Notes: generated by a model not told the origin, from the letters alone. DNA of 64,000 bases from Hoylesella loescheii DSM 19665 = JCM 12249 = ATCC 15930 (GCF_000378085.1 NZ_KB899210.1:372001-436000); one strand, 5' to 3'; shown: positions 44,680-53,649, counted from the stretch's first letter. Numbers and translations are program-made.

Positions 44680-45190
44680 CTAGTGTTGCGCGGTAGTTAA
44701 CATAAAGAGTTCCTCTCATCCCGAATCCTCGTAACGTTTGATACTGGTTTGGCACCATCTAGGCAGTTTTTTCCTCAACCTATCACCGCCACCGGCTCAT
44801 CCTTCCAACCCCAAAACGTAATCTTTCATTCCCCACCCTATAAGCGTTTGGAGTGAACTTTATGAACTCCCGCTTTGGTACAGCTAAGTTGGACTCCTGT
44901 TCCAGATAAGTTGGAACAGGAGTCCAATTCAACTGGAACAGGAGTCCAGATAACATGGAACAGCCGTCCAAAACATCTTTAACACGGCTGTTAATGTAAT
45001 AATGCATCATCAGGGCTTAGAAAACGCAATTTCAGAACGATGAAAGTGCGAACCACGGAAGGGTTAATTGGCGCGTTTGGGATAAGGTACCATGCCTCTT
45101 GAATAAGGCTAAGCAGGTAAAGAAATGGTTAACTCGCCAACTAGTGCTACGCGGCAGCTGTCATCATGATTGTGTTTTATCCTAAACTCG
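44680..45190 (+). repeat. MITE-like repeat element, copy B
   Basis: Same orientation as copy A. Shared blocks are TTGGCACCATCTAGGC, CCTATCACCGCCAC, the palindrome array (44898-44969), ATCAGGGCTTAGAA, GAACCACGGAAGGGTTAATT and the right terminal segment with CATGCCT and TAAAGAAATGGTT. The left terminal segment is not the expected inverted copy: it reads like the distal part of the right end in direct orientation (CTAGTGTTGCGCGG against CTAGTGCTACGCGG), which suggests rearrangement. Confidence 0.78.
44898..44969. repeat. 22-base-period palindrome array inside repeat copy B
   Basis: Units begin at 44898, 44920, 44942 and 44964 (half unit CCGTCC), exactly 22 bases apart. The left arms of the second and third units have changed from TTCCA to GTCCA, while the right arms keep TGGAA. 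The preceding TTGGACTCC lets the first units pair in more than one way. Confidence 0.84.
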
Positions 45191-45376
45191 CACAAAAGTT
45201 GGTCTTTAGCTCTTATTTATGACTTCTCAAGAGGAGAACTCTTAGGGTGTCTTGTTTGATAAAATGCTAGCAGATTTCATTAAGCATTATATTTATTCTA
45301 CAGCATATTGGCGATTCTGAAGGCCGAACAGAGCACAAGAATACATGTCACTTGTGTAAGAAAAATCACAGAAGAA

Positions 45377-45423
45377 TCAAGCCCTTTCACAGTAGTAAAA
45401 ACACTACTTACGAAAGGGCTTGA
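45377..45423 (-). terminator. terminator-like hairpin after the HU-LysM gene
   Basis: A perfect 12-base stem TCAAGCCCTTTC with GAAAGGGCTTGA, plus an inner AGTAGT/ACTACT stem with a six-base loop. It lies 50 bases past the HU-LysM stop. Leftward, the following bases (TTCTTCTGTG) are only moderately T-rich. Confidence 0.65.
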
Positions 45424-45472
45424 CCTAGAAAGAGATTATGATTTATGTAAATTCAGTGAGCAACGATGAGTG

Positions 45473-47368
45473 CTACTGCTTACGTTTCTTCAATTCGAGC
45501 TTTGGAATCTTTATCTTTTGTCCGGCCTTCAGCTCTTTTACGTTGCCGTTAACCGCCTCAATGTAGCATTCCATGCCTGGGCCTAACATGCTTTTGCTGA
45601 GCGAATAGAGGGTTTGTCCCTTATTCACCGTCACAACATAGTCGATGCCCACTATCCTATAAGCGCCAGTTCGCACGCGAGCGTCTTTCTCGTATTGCTT
45701 AAAGTCCTGGTCTGTAGCTTTGCTATCCTTCCCTTTTTCTTGCTTCGGGGCAGGTTTGTCGGTTGGCTTATCTGCCGACTTTTTACTGTCGGTGGTGGTC
45801 GTTGCTGCCTTCTTATCGTCAGCTTTCGCTTGTTTCTCGGCAAGACTCTGTGCTATTCTTGCCTCGCTAGCAGCCAAATCGGCTTTTGTTTGGGCATCGA
45901 TAAGCTTGTTTATAGAGTCTTCGCGCGCTGAGTCGGCAGAAGAAAGGCCATGTGCAGAGTTACCACCAACAGACGAAATTGAGGTGTTCAGCAAGGTTTC
46001 GAGGTGCGAAATGCGGTTGTTTTTCAGCTGCATCTGGTCCATTAAGTACCATGCCACACCAGCAACTATTACAAGCGCGCCAACAATACAGGCAGCAATA
46101 AGTTTTTTGCGTTTCTTCCTACGTTCCTCTTCTTCCCACTCGTCTTCTTCATCTTCATACGAGTTGTTGTCTTCGTCCTCGTCTTCTTCATCGTCTTCGG
46201 TAGCGGGTAGAGGCATGGTTTCAGCTTCTGAAACAGAGTTGTAGTCGTCTTCGATTTCGTTCAACGGCTTTTCGCTTTCCTCCTCCAATGGTTCGTCAGC
46301 AGGATTTTCGTCCTCATTGGTAAACTCTGCAGCAACGGTTTCTTCCGATTCATCAGTATAATCGGTATCGACATGAGTAATGCCAAGGTTGTTGTTTGTA
46401 TCAGCTGTTTGTTCTTCTTGCAGTTCTTCATCAACTGCATTACAAGACATTTCTTCCTCATTTGGCATAGAGAATGTCTCGGTTACATCGGCTTCACACT
46501 CTTTGGGAGTTTCATCCCCATATTCTGAATTACTATCAGCAATGTTACTATGTATGTCGGCATCTTTCGCATTCTCTTCCACGAGGTCGGACAACGTGTC
46601 TGCATCCATTTCATCCAGATGCTCCGTTATTTCGGCATCAGTGTTAGAGGTGCTGTCTGCGAAAAGTTCCTCTGATTCATTTTCATCGTTAAGCAGGCGC
46701 AACTGTTCGGCAGTCAGCGCCAGTTCGTTGTCTACATCCTCTGGTTGTTGGCTAGGAATGTTCGTGGGTTGTTGATCGTCGTTAAGTGCCGAAAGCTGTT
46801 CGAGCGTAAGCGTATGGCTCTTTTCGGGTGTCTTTACATGAGGTACTTCTGGTTCATCGGGCGTTTCCACGACATCATTCACCAAAAGATCAGCAGCTTC
46901 GTTTACCACAGCTTCAACCTTAGATGGAGGCAGTTCTGAAGTGGAAACAGACTCCACTTCTTCGAGAGTATCGTTTATGGCTGTGTGATCAAGGTCAGAA
47001 GACTCTTCCAACCAGTCCATCCGCTCCAAGTCTTTGATATCAACGCCATCGTTGATAATAACCGTATCAAATTGGGCGAAAGGCTTATTCACCAAATCTT
47101 TCATGGTGCTGTCGGGCGTAAACGAAATTTTGTCACGCCCATCGATGATAATCGGTTCGCCCGTATTAACGTCTACACTCTTCCGTGCACTAACGCTCAT
47201 CACCTTAAACGTACCAAGACCTTTCAGTTTAACCAACTTATCGTCGTTTAGTCCAGCATTAAGGGTGTCGAACATTGTTGCCACAAAGTTCTCAGCTTCT
47301 TTTAACGATAGCCTTTTTTTGTTGACAAGAGCCATTGCCAACTCGCGAATGCCAGCCCTGTTATTCAT
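45473..47368 (-). CDS. HU-type DNA-binding domain fused to a transmembrane segment and LysM domain
   Basis: A 631-residue protein with an unusual layout. Residues 1-95 are an HU/IHF-like DNA-binding domain. About 96-415 is a very acidic, probably disordered region with a duplicated LTxEQLxxLND motif (187-197, 218-228) and a run of Asp/Glu near 390-415. A basic RRKKRKK patch precedes one membrane helix (423-443), so the N-terminus should be in the cytoplasm. Residues 470-560 form an alanine/lysine-rich linker and 575-625 a LysM-like domain in the periplasm. The predicted product would link DNA to the cell wall. ATG at 47368 overlaps the upstream HU gene by eight bases. Confidence 0.85.
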   Translation of the reverse strand: MNNRAGIRELAMALVNKKRLSLKEAENFVATMFDTLNAGLNDDKLVKLKGLGTFKVMSVSARKSVDVNTGEPIIIDGRDKISFTPDSTMKDLVNKPFAQFDTVIINDGVDIKDLERMDWLEESSDLDHTAINDTLEEVESVSTSELPPSKVEAVVNEAADLLVNDVVETPDEPEVPHVKTPEKSHTLTLEQLSALNDDQQPTNIPSQQPEDVDNELALTAEQLRLLNDENESEELFADSTSNTDAEITEHLDEMDADTLSDLVEENAKDADIHSNIADSNSEYGDETPKECEADVTETFSMPNEEEMSCNAVDEELQEEQTADTNNNLGITHVDTDYTDESEETVAAEFTNEDENPADEPLEEESEKPLNEIEDDYNSVSEAETMPLPATEDDEEDEDEDNNSYEDEEDEWEEEERRKKRKKLIAACIVGALVIVAGVAWYLMDQMQLKNNRISHLETLLNTSISSVGGNSAHGLSSADSAREDSINKLIDAQTKADLAASEARIAQSLAEKQAKADDKKAATTTTDSKKSADKPTDKPAPKQEKGKDSKATDQDFKQYEKDARVRTGAYRIVGIDYVVTVNKGQTLYSLSKSMLGPGMECYIEAVNGNVKELKAGQKIKIPKLELKKRKQ

Positions 47369-47651
47369 CTTCACCTCCGTTTTTGAGGCGTTCCTTGATG
47401 GAAGCCGTTGGTCTAAAATTCAACACAAGTTTAGGCGGAACTAGCATGCGCTGTTGTGTGGAGGGGTTAACCACCACGCGTTCGAGCCGTTTTTTCACTT
47501 CGAACGTGCCGAAGCCTGGTATCGAAATGGTGTCGCCTTCATCGAAACGTACTGCCATTTCATCGATAATGTTGCGCACTAAGCTTTGGGTTACACTTTG
47601 CGTATAGCCCGTTTGTTGTGCTAGTTCGGTTATAAACTCTTTGTTGTTCAT
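47361..47651 (-). CDS. HU family DNA-binding protein
   Basis: A 96-residue histone-like protein of the HU/IHF family with the expected N-terminal helices and the dimer/DNA-arm region (TISIPGFGTFEVKKRLERVV then NPSTQQRMLVPPKLVLNFRP). The acidic end (GGEDE) is short. It is sandwiched between rimO (ATGA overlap) and the HU-LysM gene (eight-base overlap), so the three are co-transcribed and the two HU proteins might form heterodimers. Confidence 0.93.
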   Translation of the reverse strand: MNNKEFITELAQQTGYTQSVTQSLVRNIIDEMAVRFDEGDTISIPGFGTFEVKKRLERVVVNPSTQQRMLVPPKLVLNFRPTASIKERLKNGGEDE

Positions 47652-48943
47652 TCTATTTCACCATATAAGTCAAATTCTTCACTGTCGGTGATGCGCACAT
47701 TGTAGAGCTTTCCAACGCGCAATCGCATCGTTGCAGGGATAAGAACTTCGGGGTCAACTTCAGGTGATGCCCATTCGGTTCTTCCTATATAATAGTCGCC
47801 TTCTTTTCTATCGATAATCACTCGCAGTGTTTTACCCACCTTTTGGGCTTCCACCTCCGCGCTGATTTCTTGTTGCAGGGCCATCAGTTGGTCCAATCGG
47901 CGTTGTTTTACTTCGTTAGGTACGTTGTCTTCGTAGTGTTTTGCGCTATAAGTACCTTCTTCTTCAGAGTAGATAAAAGCTCCCATACGTTCGAAACGTG
48001 CCCATTTTACAAAATCGAGAAGCTCGTTAAAGTCGTCGTCTGTTTCTCCGGGGAAGCCCACCATCAATGTTGTTCGAAGGTGAATACCCGGTATTTCTTC
48101 TCGAATACGCTTGATAAGCTCTATTGTTTGTGCCTTAGTGACATGTCGGTGCATGCGTGTGAGCATGTTGTCTGAAATATGTTGCAGAGCAATATCAATG
48201 TATTTGCATACATTTGGTTTGCTTTTAATCACTTCGAGCAGGTTGATGGGGAACTGATTGGGGTATGCATAGTGTAGTCTTATCCACTCAACGCCCTCAA
48301 TATCGGCCATTTCACTAATCAAGTTGGTAATCTGCCGTTGCCCATTGATGTCTACACCATAGTAAGTAAGTTCTTGTGCGATGATTTGGAACTCTTTCAC
48401 GCCCTGCGAAACCAAACTGCGCACCTCGTCGAGGATTTCTTCTTTGGGGCGGCTTATGTGCTTGCCCGTGATAAGCGGTATGGCACAATAGGCACAACTG
48501 CGGTCGCAGCCTTCGCTAATTTTAAGATAGGCATAGTGGCGAGGAGTGGTGATGCTTCGCGTTCCGTTGCATGAGGCAATAACTCCTTTGCCTAAATCCT
48601 TGAGCAGGTTTTTGTAATTAAACTTTCCGTAAAACTTATCCACCTGCGGTATTTCTTGTTCCAGTTCCTTTTGGTAGCGCTGTGAGAGACATCCCATCAC
48701 GTAAAGTTGCTTCAAACGTCCTTCTTCTTTGGCCTGCGCAAACTCCAAAATGGTGTTTATACTCTCTTCTTTCGCACTTTCTATAAATCCACATGTGTTG
48801 ATAACAACGATTTCTCCCTTTGGGTTCTTGCTATCATGCACACAGTGGTAGCCGTTCGCTTCAAATTGCTTCATCAGCAATTCACTATCAACGAGGTTCT
48901 TTGAACACCCCATTGTGATGATGTCTACCTGATTTTTGTTCAT
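47648..48943 (-). CDS. rimO: ribosomal protein S12 methylthiotransferase RimO
   Basis: Radical SAM enzyme that methylthiolates an aspartate of ribosomal protein S12. I start at the ATG at 48943 (431 residues), which puts TMGCSKNLVDSE at the N-terminus as usual. The three-domain layout is complete: UPF0004 domain with its cluster cysteines, radical SAM motif CDRSCAYCAIP, and a C-terminal TRAM domain. The stop overlaps the HU start in ATGA. Confidence 0.96.
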   Translation of the reverse strand: MNKNQVDIITMGCSKNLVDSELLMKQFEANGYHCVHDSKNPKGEIVVINTCGFIESAKEESINTILEFAQAKEEGRLKQLYVMGCLSQRYQKELEQEIPQVDKFYGKFNYKNLLKDLGKGVIASCNGTRSITTPRHYAYLKISEGCDRSCAYCAIPLITGKHISRPKEEILDEVRSLVSQGVKEFQIIAQELTYYGVDINGQRQITNLISEMADIEGVEWIRLHYAYPNQFPINLLEVIKSKPNVCKYIDIALQHISDNMLTRMHRHVTKAQTIELIKRIREEIPGIHLRTTLMVGFPGETDDDFNELLDFVKWARFERMGAFIYSEEEGTYSAKHYEDNVPNEVKQRRLDQLMALQQEISAEVEAQKVGKTLRVIIDRKEGDYYIGRTEWASPEVDPEVLIPATMRLRVGKLYNVRITDSEEFDLYGEIE

Positions 48944-49069
48944 TCTTATGTTTGAATACTTGTTGAGATATCGCCTCGACCGCACGAACAACGTGGGGAA
49001 TTACAGGTGCATAGCATTGATGCGCTCTAGCCCTTTGGCAAGGCGAATGGGTTTGAAACCCCCGTATTA

Positions 49070-50023
49070 TTATTCATAAAAAAGCGAATCCACGAAATGT
49101 TGGCGGTTGAAGAGTTGAAGATCTTCCATACCCTCGCCTAGTCCAATGTACTTCACGGGGACTTTTAGCTGGTCGCTGATACCAATCACTACGCCCCCTT
49201 TGGCTGTGCCGTCGAGTTTGGTGATAGCAAGTGCCGTGATGTTGGTAACGGCTGAAAACTGCTTGGCTTGTTCGAAAGCGTTTTGCCCCGTTGAGCCATC
49301 AAGTACCAATAGCACTTCGTTGGGGGCTTCGGGCAGCACCTTTTTCATCACTTCCTTTATTTTCTTCAACTCGTTCATCAGTCCCACCTTATTGTGTAGT
49401 CGGCCTGCTGTGTCGATAATAACTACGTCGGCTCCGTTAGCTTTGGCAGAACTAAGTGTGTCGAAAGCTACCGAAGCGGGGTCGGAACCCATCTGCTGTT
49501 TCACCACGGGCACACCAACACGTTCGCCCCAAATGCAAATCTGTTCTACGGCAGCAGCCCTAAAAGTATCGGCAGCACCAAGATATACTTTCTTACCAGC
49601 TTGTTTAAACTGGTGGGCAAGTTTGCCAATGGTGGTGGTTTTACCAACTCCGTTCACGCCAACAACCAGTATCACGTATGGGTTACCTGTTTGGGGGAGG
49701 TCCCAGTTATCGTTGTCTTGCGTGTTATTTTCGGATAGCAAGGCGGTTATCTCTTCTTTGAGAATGTTGTTGAGCTCGCTTGTCGACACATATTTGTCGC
49801 GAGCCACCCTTGCTTCTATTCTTTCGATGATTTTCAACGTCGTGTCTACGCCCACATCGGAGGTGATTAGGATTTCCTCTAAATCATCGAGAACCTCATC
49901 ATCTACCTTCGACTTTCCGGCTACTGCACGTGTTAACTTGCTGAAAACGCTTTGTTTGGTTTTTTCCAGACCCTTATCTAGTGTTTCTTTCTTGCTTTTG
50001 TTGAAAAACCCGAATATACCCAT
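49070..50023 (-). CDS. ftsY: signal recognition particle receptor FtsY
   Basis: SRP receptor GTPase that brings ribosome-nascent-chain complexes to the membrane. The 317 residues contain only the NG domains, without the long acidic N-terminal domain of E. coli FtsY, as is common in this phylum. The GTP-binding motifs are GVNGVGKTTT, the DTAGRLHN G3 loop and TKLDGTAKGG G4. A -7 element lies close upstream. The gene points toward rimO but 126 bases separate them. Confidence 0.96.
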   Translation of the reverse strand: MGIFGFFNKSKKETLDKGLEKTKQSVFSKLTRAVAGKSKVDDEVLDDLEEILITSDVGVDTTLKIIERIEARVARDKYVSTSELNNILKEEITALLSENNTQDNDNWDLPQTGNPYVILVVGVNGVGKTTTIGKLAHQFKQAGKKVYLGAADTFRAAAVEQICIWGERVGVPVVKQQMGSDPASVAFDTLSSAKANGADVVIIDTAGRLHNKVGLMNELKKIKEVMKKVLPEAPNEVLLVLDGSTGQNAFEQAKQFSAVTNITALAITKLDGTAKGGVVIGISDQLKVPVKYIGLGEGMEDLQLFNRQHFVDSLFYE

Positions 50024-50040
50024 TTCGTTTCTTTTTGCTG

Positions 50041-50048
50041 CAAAGATA
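50041..50048 (-). promoter_or_regulatory. -7 promoter element for ftsY
   Basis: Read leftward: TATCTTTG followed by C. No TTTG at the correct distance. The predicted leader is only about 12 bases. Confidence 0.5.
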
Positions 50049-50359
50049 CTTATTTTTATTTAGATAACCTACACAAGTGGACGTTTAGTGGCTTATTGTA
50101 CATCGGTGAGTACAAACCCAAAGTGGCGTTTGGATACCGTCGGGACACATAAAATGCTTTCTGATACAATTATAATGGGTATGTGATTAATATTTTTGTC
50201 GCAAAAGTTTGTAGATTTCATGAAAGTATATAATTTTGCAGCAACACAACACACAAAAGGTAGGAAACCGACCAAAGGATTGTGATTGTAATGACTCGAT
50301 CCGTATGGTGTCATTCCGAAAAAGTCTATTATCAACAAGACAAAGATAATTAATCATAT
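50049..50359. other. divergent intergenic region between ftsY and the acidic-tail protein gene
   Basis: About 310 bases without a gene. It contains the full promoter for the rightward gene (50208-50238). The stretch 50060-50200 shows no recognised motif. Confidence 0.5.
50208..50238 (+). promoter_or_regulatory. promoter of the acidic-tail protein gene
   Basis: TTTG at 50208-50211, exactly 19 bases, TAATTTTG at 50231-50238 followed by C. Full consensus. Predicted leader is long, about 115 bases. Confidence 0.78.
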
Positions 50360-51193
50360 ATGAAACAAGAAAAAAAAGCTTTGACTCTTAAAACACTTAG
50401 CAAAAGCAACGTGTGGGGCATTCAAGAAAACGACGTGTTCAGAATGTGGGAAGCGGCAGAAAAAGACGCTGACCTTAAGGATAACGCACGCCATTATATG
50501 GATGTTGTGAAGAGCGCGTTCGATGCCGAGGAGATAAAGATAGACCGACCTGAAATCATTAAGAAATATGAGGAACGCGGATTTAAGGTAGGAGTGGTTA
50601 GGCTTGAAGAAGGACAGAAGGTGAAATTGGCCATTAAGAAGCGCCCTATTATGAGGGTTACCGACCTAACTTACGAGAATATACGCCATATTTCTGCTGC
50701 TAAACTTGTCGAAGTGCTCGACCGCAACTTTGGCGGAGGATGGGATTCGCTTTCTCAAAGCGTGAAAGACATCATTGAAAGTGGCTTTGAAGTGAGCACA
50801 ACCGTTCTGCCCAAGAACCGCCTCCATAAGAAAGGCGGCATGTTTGACAAAAAGACTGAGGACGGATTTGAGGCTCTTGAAATAGAGAAAGGAACCTGGG
50901 TTGAAGCCATTTTCGTTAAGGAAAAACCTGAAGTAGATAAGTCAGCATCTCGATTCGACGACGATTTTGTTGGCGGAAAGGGCTCAAATAAGTTTGATGA
51001 CGAGGATGAAAACGTTAACGATGAGGAAGAAGACAACATCACCGAAGGACAATATAAGGACGACGACGATGAAGACGACTCGTTTGATGAGGACATCCTT
51101 ACCGAAGAAAGCTACCGAACAACGTTCGAAGAAGACAACGACGAACTGGGTATGGAGGCTGAAAACATTGGGGAGGATGACGATAATTATTGA
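50360..51193 (+). CDS. hypothetical protein with long acidic C-terminal tail
   Basis: A 277-residue cytoplasmic protein. Residues 1-195 form a mixed folded region (two short modules, around 10-100 and 100-190) without a motif I recognise. From about residue 200 the sequence is dominated by Asp and Glu with several DDDD-type runs to the end. No signal peptide or membrane segment. Such tails often mimic nucleic acid or hold chaperone-like roles, but I claim no function. It has a full promoter with a long leader and a strong terminator after it, so it is a single-gene unit. Confidence 0.75.
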   Translation: MKQEKKALTLKTLSKSNVWGIQENDVFRMWEAAEKDADLKDNARHYMDVVKSAFDAEEIKIDRPEIIKKYEERGFKVGVVRLEEGQKVKLAIKKRPIMRVTDLTYENIRHISAAKLVEVLDRNFGGGWDSLSQSVKDIIESGFEVSTTVLPKNRLHKKGGMFDKKTEDGFEALEIEKGTWVEAIFVKEKPEVDKSASRFDDDFVGGKGSNKFDDEDENVNDEEEDNITEGQYKDDDDEDDSFDEDILTEESYRTTFEEDNDELGMEAENIGEDDDNY

Positions 51194-51222
51194 TAAAATA
51201 ATTGTACGTACCTAATAATGAT

Positions 51223-51272
51223 CACATCCCCTTAGGCGGTATTCATATATAAAAGCCGTTTAAGGGGATGTG
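51223..51272. terminator. terminator after the acidic-tail protein gene
   Basis: A perfect 12-base stem CACATCCCCTTA with TAAGGGGATGTG, extended inward by GGCGG/CCGTT pairing. TTGTT follows. It lies 30 bases after the stop. Confidence 0.8.
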
Positions 51273-51315
51273 TTGTTATAAATACCATTGCATAGATATA
51301 GTAGAAACGTCAGCT

Positions 51316-51351
51316 TTTGTGTGGTATGTAAGCAATAATTCATTATATTTG
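51316..51351 (+). promoter_or_regulatory. promoter of the family 2 glycosyltransferase gene
   Basis: TATATTTG at 51344-51351 followed by C is a good -7 box. TTTG at 51316-51319 is 24 bases upstream, longer than usual. The ATG lies only six bases after the -7 box, so the mRNA would have almost no leader. Confidence 0.5.
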
Positions 51352-51356
51352 CACTT

Positions 51357-52127
51357 ATGAACGATACTAAAAAGATATCTGTTGTTATAAACACTTACAA
51401 CGCCGAGCGCCATTTGCTGCAAGTGATAAATGCTGCAAAAGGTTTTGACGAGATTGTGGTTTGCGACATGGAAAGTACAGACAACACCTTGGCAATAGCG
51501 AAAAGCATGGGCTGCCGAGTGGTTACTTTTGAAAAAAAAGACTATAATATCGTTGAGCCCGCACGCCAGTTCGCCATTGAACAAGCTGCATTCCCATGGG
51601 TTTTGGTGCTTGATGCAGACGAGATCGTTAGTGAAGAGCTACGAACTTATCTGTACAACCACATCTCTGAGCCTGCATGCGCAGAGGGAGTGGCTATTCC
51701 ACGCAAGAATTATTTCATGGGGAAGTTCATGCATGCCTGTTATCCCGACTATATCTTGCGTTTCTTTAAGAAAGAGGTGACAACGTGGCCTGCCATCATC
51801 CACGCCTCGCCGATAGTTAAAGGTAGGATCATACGCTTACCTAGAAGTCGCAAAGAATTGGCTTTCGAGCATCTAGCAAATGATTCTATCGCTACATTAA
51901 ACAGCAAAAATAACGTCTACTCAGATAACGAAATAGTTAAACGACGTGACAGTAACTATGGCGTTGGCGCACTATTGGGTCGTCCTTTCTTCCGCTTTTT
52001 CCGTTCATATATTCTCAAAGGAGGTTTTAGGGATGGCGTTGCCGGGTTTGTTCATGCCGTATGGGAAGGTATCTATCAGTTCACTATTGTAGCAAAGATA
52101 ATAGAGTTTAGGAGACAAACCAAATAA
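51357..52127 (+). CDS. family 2 glycosyltransferase (WaaE/KdtX-like)
   Basis: A 256-residue GT-A fold enzyme that transfers a sugar from a nucleotide donor to a surface glycan or lipopolysaccharide core. Motifs: the N-terminal SVVINTYNAE with donor contact, DMESTDNT, and the metal-binding LVLDADE (DxD) near residue 84. It resembles the LPS core glycosyltransferases of the WaaE type. Only one ATG gives the complete N-terminal strand. It is a lone rightward gene ahead of a leftward cluster of other glycosyltransferases. Confidence 0.88.
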   Translation: MNDTKKISVVINTYNAERHLLQVINAAKGFDEIVVCDMESTDNTLAIAKSMGCRVVTFEKKDYNIVEPARQFAIEQAAFPWVLVLDADEIVSEELRTYLYNHISEPACAEGVAIPRKNYFMGKFMHACYPDYILRFFKKEVTTWPAIIHASPIVKGRIIRLPRSRKELAFEHLANDSIATLNSKNNVYSDNEIVKRRDSNYGVGALLGRPFFRFFRSYILKGGFRDGVAGFVHAVWEGIYQFTIVAKIIEFRRQTK

Positions 52128-52300
52128 TGGTGCACGGAATAAAAAGGTTTAATGAGTTTAGTTTAGGCATAAAGTTGTCTCGTAATAGGTAGTTTAAAGA
52201 GTTGTCCATGTGGTTCTTGTTTTTCTAAAAGACATGGAGATTCATTCAATAAAAGCCTTGTAATAAAGCTGTATGCGACCTTTTCCTGCCCGCAAATCCC

Positions 52301-53476
52301 TTAAAAAAGCTGTTCCAGTTTTTTCCCCGAACTCTCAAAGGAGAAAACAAACCGGTGTTTCTTTATCTCCTCATGTATGCGTTCTTGCAAAGAGGTGTCT
52401 GTTAGAGCAACGTGCATTGCCTTGGCCAAAGCACTAGCGTCTTTTAATGGTGTTAGCAAGCCTGCATTTCCACCGTCTAAGATCTCCCTAGGACCAGTGG
52501 GGCAATCGGTTGCTACAATGATTTTATCGAGAAACAATGCCTCTATCATTGTCGTAGGAAGTCCTTCATACTTAGAACTCTGCACAAATATCTTACATTT
52601 CCTTATCCAAGGATATGGATTAGACTTAAAACCAAGAAAGTGAACCTGGTCACTAACACCACATTCTTTTGCTGTTGCTTGAAGCTGTTCTAGTGAATCA
52701 CCCTTTCCGATTACATATAATTCCTCCGAATGATGGTATGTCTCGCACAGGATACGATATGCCTGAATAAGCGTGGTAATATCTTTTTGGATTTCTTCTA
52801 AGCGCATAACTGTGAGAATAAAGGGCTTATTTATCCTATTGTCTTCCACTCCGGATTGCGATAAATGAGACACCTTAACATCATCAATCGCATTATATAT
52901 CATTGTGATTCTGTTTTTTGCGTCAGAGAAAAACTCTACCGCCTCTTCATACATAGCTTGCGATATGGTAACAATATGATCGTATGTCAGAATTCGTCTC
53001 TTAACACGCTCCATGTGTCGCCTATCATTCTTTATATTCACTGCTAGCGAAACGTGAAAGAACACGATTTTGGTAACAGGGAGGGTTCGTAGGAACGCAG
53101 AAAAAGAATGATCGAAATCAATAATGACATCATTGGTTTTAGCCAACTTAGCCAGTCGATATTGCGTAAGCACTCTTCTGACGGGATTTAAAATAAACTC
53201 ATCAAACAATTTTATAGTTCTTCTTTTAATATAAGAACCCGATGGCGAGTCTCTCTTCCATTTTAATAAGATCGGATTACTTACGAGGTATAGGGTCTTA
53301 ACATTCTTCGGTATGCGATCATGAAACATTTCCTGTCCTTTCATGCATAATCCTATAGCCAGTGTAATGTTGTAATTACCTGTATTGTTTAGGTAATTAA
53401 TATACTCAAGCATGATTGTTTCCATTCCTCCATCAAGGAAACGATTAATGAGAAACGTCAAATTCTTCTTTTCCAT
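52301..53476 (-). CDS. family 4 glycosyltransferase, paralogue 1
   Basis: A 391-residue GT-B enzyme. The C-terminal Rossmann domain has FGCKSN-like FLGFKSNPYPWI, then SSKYEGLPTTMIEAL with the EX7E glutamates and a CPTGPREIL loop that binds the donor. It is clearly related over its whole length to the next gene (53650-54828), including RFLDGG and DVIIDFD near the N-terminus. It has its own -7 element (TATCTTTG at 53577-53570 read leftward), so it may be transcribed separately. Donor and acceptor are unknown. Confidence 0.9.
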   Translation of the reverse strand: MEKKNLTFLINRFLDGGMETIMLEYINYLNNTGNYNITLAIGLCMKGQEMFHDRIPKNVKTLYLVSNPILLKWKRDSPSGSYIKRRTIKLFDEFILNPVRRVLTQYRLAKLAKTNDVIIDFDHSFSAFLRTLPVTKIVFFHVSLAVNIKNDRRHMERVKRRILTYDHIVTISQAMYEEAVEFFSDAKNRITMIYNAIDDVKVSHLSQSGVEDNRINKPFILTVMRLEEIQKDITTLIQAYRILCETYHHSEELYVIGKGDSLEQLQATAKECGVSDQVHFLGFKSNPYPWIRKCKIFVQSSKYEGLPTTMIEALFLDKIIVATDCPTGPREILDGGNAGLLTPLKDASALAKAMHVALTDTSLQERIHEEIKKHRFVFSFESSGKKLEQLF

Positions 53477-53569
53477 ATCTCAATTGAGCTTATTCATTGT
53501 TGGTGTCAGGTGCCTAATGTTTTGAGTTAAAACAATAGGGATGGTTAGCTTTTATGAATTTGCATGTTG

Positions 53570-53577
53570 CAAAGATA
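53570..53577 (-). promoter_or_regulatory. -7 promoter element for the first family 4 glycosyltransferase gene
   Basis: Read leftward: TATCTTTG followed by C. It lies in the 173-base gap between the two paralogues, about 90 bases before the ATG at 53476. No well-spaced TTTG was seen. Confidence 0.45.
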
Positions 53578-53649
53578 CGATATTTTTAGAGTATAACGCT
53601 ACATGTGTTTCAAAAACATTGTATAGGGAAAATAAATCCTCAATCCACC

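Larger units (their letters stand above)
44256..45472. other. gene-free stretch after malic enzyme
   Basis: About 1.2 kb with a possible malic enzyme terminator (44435-44476), repeat copy B (44680-45190) and a terminator for the HU-LysM gene (45377-45423). No tRNA or supported gene was found; small frames across the stretch look accidental. Confidence 0.65.

Noticed and set aside
44408..44683. A 91-codon frame after malic enzyme
   Set aside because: It overlaps the terminator-like hairpin, has no promoter, and its sequence resembles no protein family.
45720..46244. A 174-codon frame on the plus strand opposite the HU-LysM gene
   Set aside because: Its serine runs are the complement of the GAA/GAT-rich acidic segment of the real gene.
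49146..50063. A 305-codon frame on the plus strand opposite ftsY
   Set aside because: It lies wholly antisense to a clear ftsY gene and reads as serine- and threonine-rich shadow sequence.
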